Assembly: GCA_964581565.1 (NCBI GenBank)
Contig: CAZOOZ010000005.1
Coordinates: forward strand, 91,424 to 155,423
From: UBA1433 sp964581565
GTDB taxonomy: Bacteria; Bacillota; Clostridia; Eubacteriales; UBA1433
Length of the DNA stretch: 64,000 nucleotides
Direction: 5' to 3'
This document shows positions 62,751 through 64,000 of the stretch, in pieces (positions within the stretch are counted from its first letter, which is position 1; every line of letters starts with the position of its first letter). The notes under the pieces are model-generated. The model had not been told where the DNA came from. It did no database searches and saw only the letters and a program-made list of their open reading frames with translations. Position numbers and translations under genes: made by a program.

Positions 62751-63161
62751 ATGAAAAGAGTATTAACATATGGCACGTTTGATATGCTGCATGAAGGGCA
62801 TATCAATATACTTAGAAGAGCAAAGCAACTCGGAGATTATCTAGTAGTAGCGGTATCAACAGATGAGTTTAATGCATTAAAAAATAAAAAATCCTATTTT
62901 GATTATGAAAAGAGAAAATACATAGTAGAAGCAATCAGATATGTTGATTTAGTTATTCCTGAAAAAACTTGGGAGCAAAAACTTAATGATATAAGTAATT
63001 ATGATATTGATATTTTGGTCATGGGGGATGACTGGCGAGGGAGTGATAAGTTTGAATATTTAAAAGAACATGTTCAGCTTGTCTATCTTCCACGTACGGA
63101 AGGGATATCAACAACGAAGATAAAATATGATTTAAAAGAAGTGTTTCAAATTGTAAAATAA
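62751..63161 (+). CDS. tagD: Glycerol-3-phosphate cytidylyltransferase
   Basis: 136 residues. It makes CDP-glycerol from CTP and sn-glycerol-3-phosphate, the donor for the CDP-glycerol transferase-type proteins nearby. It has the GTFDMLHEGHINILRRAK motif with HxGH, the RYVDLVIPE region, VMGDDWRGSDKF, and the RTEGISTTKIK signature. Length is normal for TagD/GCT. AAGG precedes the ATG and a terminator follows. Its own promoter allows separate control. Confidence 0.94.
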   Translation: MKRVLTYGTFDMLHEGHINILRRAKQLGDYLVVAVSTDEFNALKNKKSYFDYEKRKYIVEAIRYVDLVIPEKTWEQKLNDISNYDIDILVMGDDWRGSDKFEYLKEHVQLVYLPRTEGISTTKIKYDLKEVFQIVK

Positions 63162-63175
63162 AAAATGCATAATAT

Positions 63176-63206
63176 AAAAAAGTCTTCTTTACAGAAGGCT
63201 TTTTTG
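63176..63206 (+). terminator. Rho-independent terminator after tagD
   Basis: A stem AAGTCTTCT/AGAAGGCTT (63180-63188 with 63193-63201, one wobble), a 4-base loop, then a T run. The A run before it lets it work in reverse too. Confidence 0.85.
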
Positions 63207-63280
63207 GTTAATAATTATTTTTTTATGAAAAAAATCAATAATCTACTATAATTAAGCAAGTATAAGTTTGTAAATAAAAT

Positions 63281-63303
63281 AAAAACTCCTTTGAGGAGTT
63301 TTT
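63281..63303. terminator. Terminator between convergent genes
   Basis: A 10-bp perfect stem AAAAACTCCT/AGGAGTTTTT with a 3-base loop, 15 bases beyond the stop codon of the minus-strand gene, for which it is the natural terminator. Confidence 0.8.
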
Positions 63304-63317
63304 ATCTATAATAATTA

Positions 63318-64000
63318 TTAATCTATATATGCTTCATACCAATTACCATAATAATAACTTAAATCTGCATAGTATAAAATATCATCATATATAAAGAAAA
63401 ATAATATTGATGAATACGGTGTATATCTTGTAGAATCACCTAGTATTTTAAATGTTAGGTCCTCACTGTCCCCGGGATAAAGAGTAACAGATGTACATAC
63501 ATTTAAATAATTATCAACTATTACTAAATCCCTGTCATAATCATAAGATTCATCATCCCAAAGATACGCACCATCACTGTAAATAGTAATAGGAAGAGTA
63601 CCATTATTTGTTATATGGATAGAAATATAGTTTATATTATAATAGGTGGAACTTGGATTTGTTGATGAGATTTTTGGCATATATTTCGTTGCGGCACTCA
63701 CAATTGCTGAATAATTACCGTAAATTTTATTGCCACTAACAGTTCTATAAGCTCTCACTTTATAATAATATGTTCTGTTTTCTGTTAAAGATTTATTTTC
63801 GTAATGTGTAGAACTGGTTGTTTTAATTAAAGAATAGCTGCCTGTAGGAGAAGCGGATCGATAGAGCTGGTAACCACTCGCACCGCTCACCGAGTTCCAA
63901 GATATTTTAATATTGTTTTCCAAAGTACGATATGCTGTTGCGGCCGGGGTTGAGGGCACAGGCTTGGCGGAATGATAGGAAGAGTAATTGCTGTATAGTT
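63318..64000 (-). CDS. Fibronectin type III-like surface protein, C-terminal part (5' end outside window)
   Basis: At least 227 residues, open to the right edge of the window. A Ser/Tyr/Pro linker (HSAKPVPSTPAAT) leads into a fibronectin-III domain (about 95 residues: ISWNSVSGASGYQLYRSASP, YYYKVRAYRTVSGN), common in clostridial exoproteins. The last 115 residues are a beta-rich region (ITNNGTLPITIYSDGAYLW, YPGDSEDLTFKILG) like an Ig-fold domain. A GTG at 63959 could be read as a start, but the frame continues upstream without a stop, so the gene is truncated by the window. The catalytic or anchoring part is not visible. Confidence 0.8.
   Translation of the reverse strand, partial: LYSNYSSYHSAKPVPSTPAATAYRTLENNIKISWNSVSGASGYQLYRSASPTGSYSLIKTTSSTHYENKSLTENRTYYYKVRAYRTVSGNKIYGNYSAIVSAATKYMPKISSTNPSSTYYNINYISIHITNNGTLPITIYSDGAYLWDDESYDYDRDLVIVDNYLNVCTSVTLYPGDSEDLTFKILGDSTRYTPYSSILFFFIYDDILYYADLSYYYGNWYEAYID

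Overview
The window looks like a chromosomal segment of a low-GC anaerobic member of the Bacillota, most likely class Clostridia. The reasons are its strongly AT-rich non-coding DNA, strong AAGGAGG-type ribosome binding sites, sigma-A type promoters, a clostridial/methanogen-style nif operon (nifH-nifI1-nifI2-nifD-nifK-nifE-nifN-nifB-nifV), a VTC/DUF4956/Cthe_2159-type surface operon, and CpsB/CpsD-type exopolysaccharide regulators. I do not claim a genus. No rRNA, tRNA, transposase or CRISPR array was seen.

Layout. (1) 1-8540, stress and housekeeping: a partial redoxin, a PhzF-like isomerase, a glycine betaine/proline ABC transporter (opuA type), a methyltransferase behind a structured leader, an autoregulated TetR repressor, an AblB-like beta-lysine acetyltransferase and an MscS channel. 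Transporter, AblB and MscS together suggest osmoadaptation. (2) 8558-14560, a signalling and surface module: a small (p)ppGpp synthetase, a response regulator and a histidine kinase form one operon. A polyphosphate-polymerase (VTC-like) protein, a DUF4956 membrane protein and a beta-helical lipoprotein form a second. Both operons carry the same promoter architecture, two TTTAAG repeats 10 bp apart placed 10 bp before the -10 box, so the response regulator probably controls both. (3) 14748-27019, molybdenum nitrogen fixation: a consensus promoter, a 200-nt leader with two sequence-related hairpins (the second a terminator), the nif genes, then molybdate uptake genes modABC.

(4) 27078-29279: a crotonase, an unknown membrane protein and a leader region. 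(5) 28945-45043, first polysaccharide locus: an EpsC/PglF-like dehydratase, aminotransferase, phosphoglycosyl transferase and acetyltransferase (a bacillosamine-type sugar route), glycosyltransferases, a Wzy-like polymerase, a Wzx flippase, and UDP-glucuronate/galacturonate synthesis. Remnants of a second epimerase gene and of a UDP-galactopyranose mutase gene flank the wzx-glycosyltransferase pair and mark a past cassette exchange. (6) 45157-63161, second polysaccharide locus: chain-length protein, tyrosine kinase and phosphatase, a second phosphoglycosyl transferase, four proteins with CDP-glycerol glycerophosphotransferase-like domains, TagD, and a nonulosonic-acid set (NeuB-like synthase, CMP-transferase/phosphatase fusion, CBS-mannose-6-phosphate isomerase) that would fit a 9-phosphate route such as KDN synthesis. 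(7) A fibronectin-III-like protein enters from the right edge on the minus strand.

Most striking are the regulatory structures: the nif leader, the shared response-regulator promoters, the palindrome at the TetR stop codon, and the riboswitch-like leader before the methyltransferase. All assignments come from reading the sequence; no database search or folding program was run.
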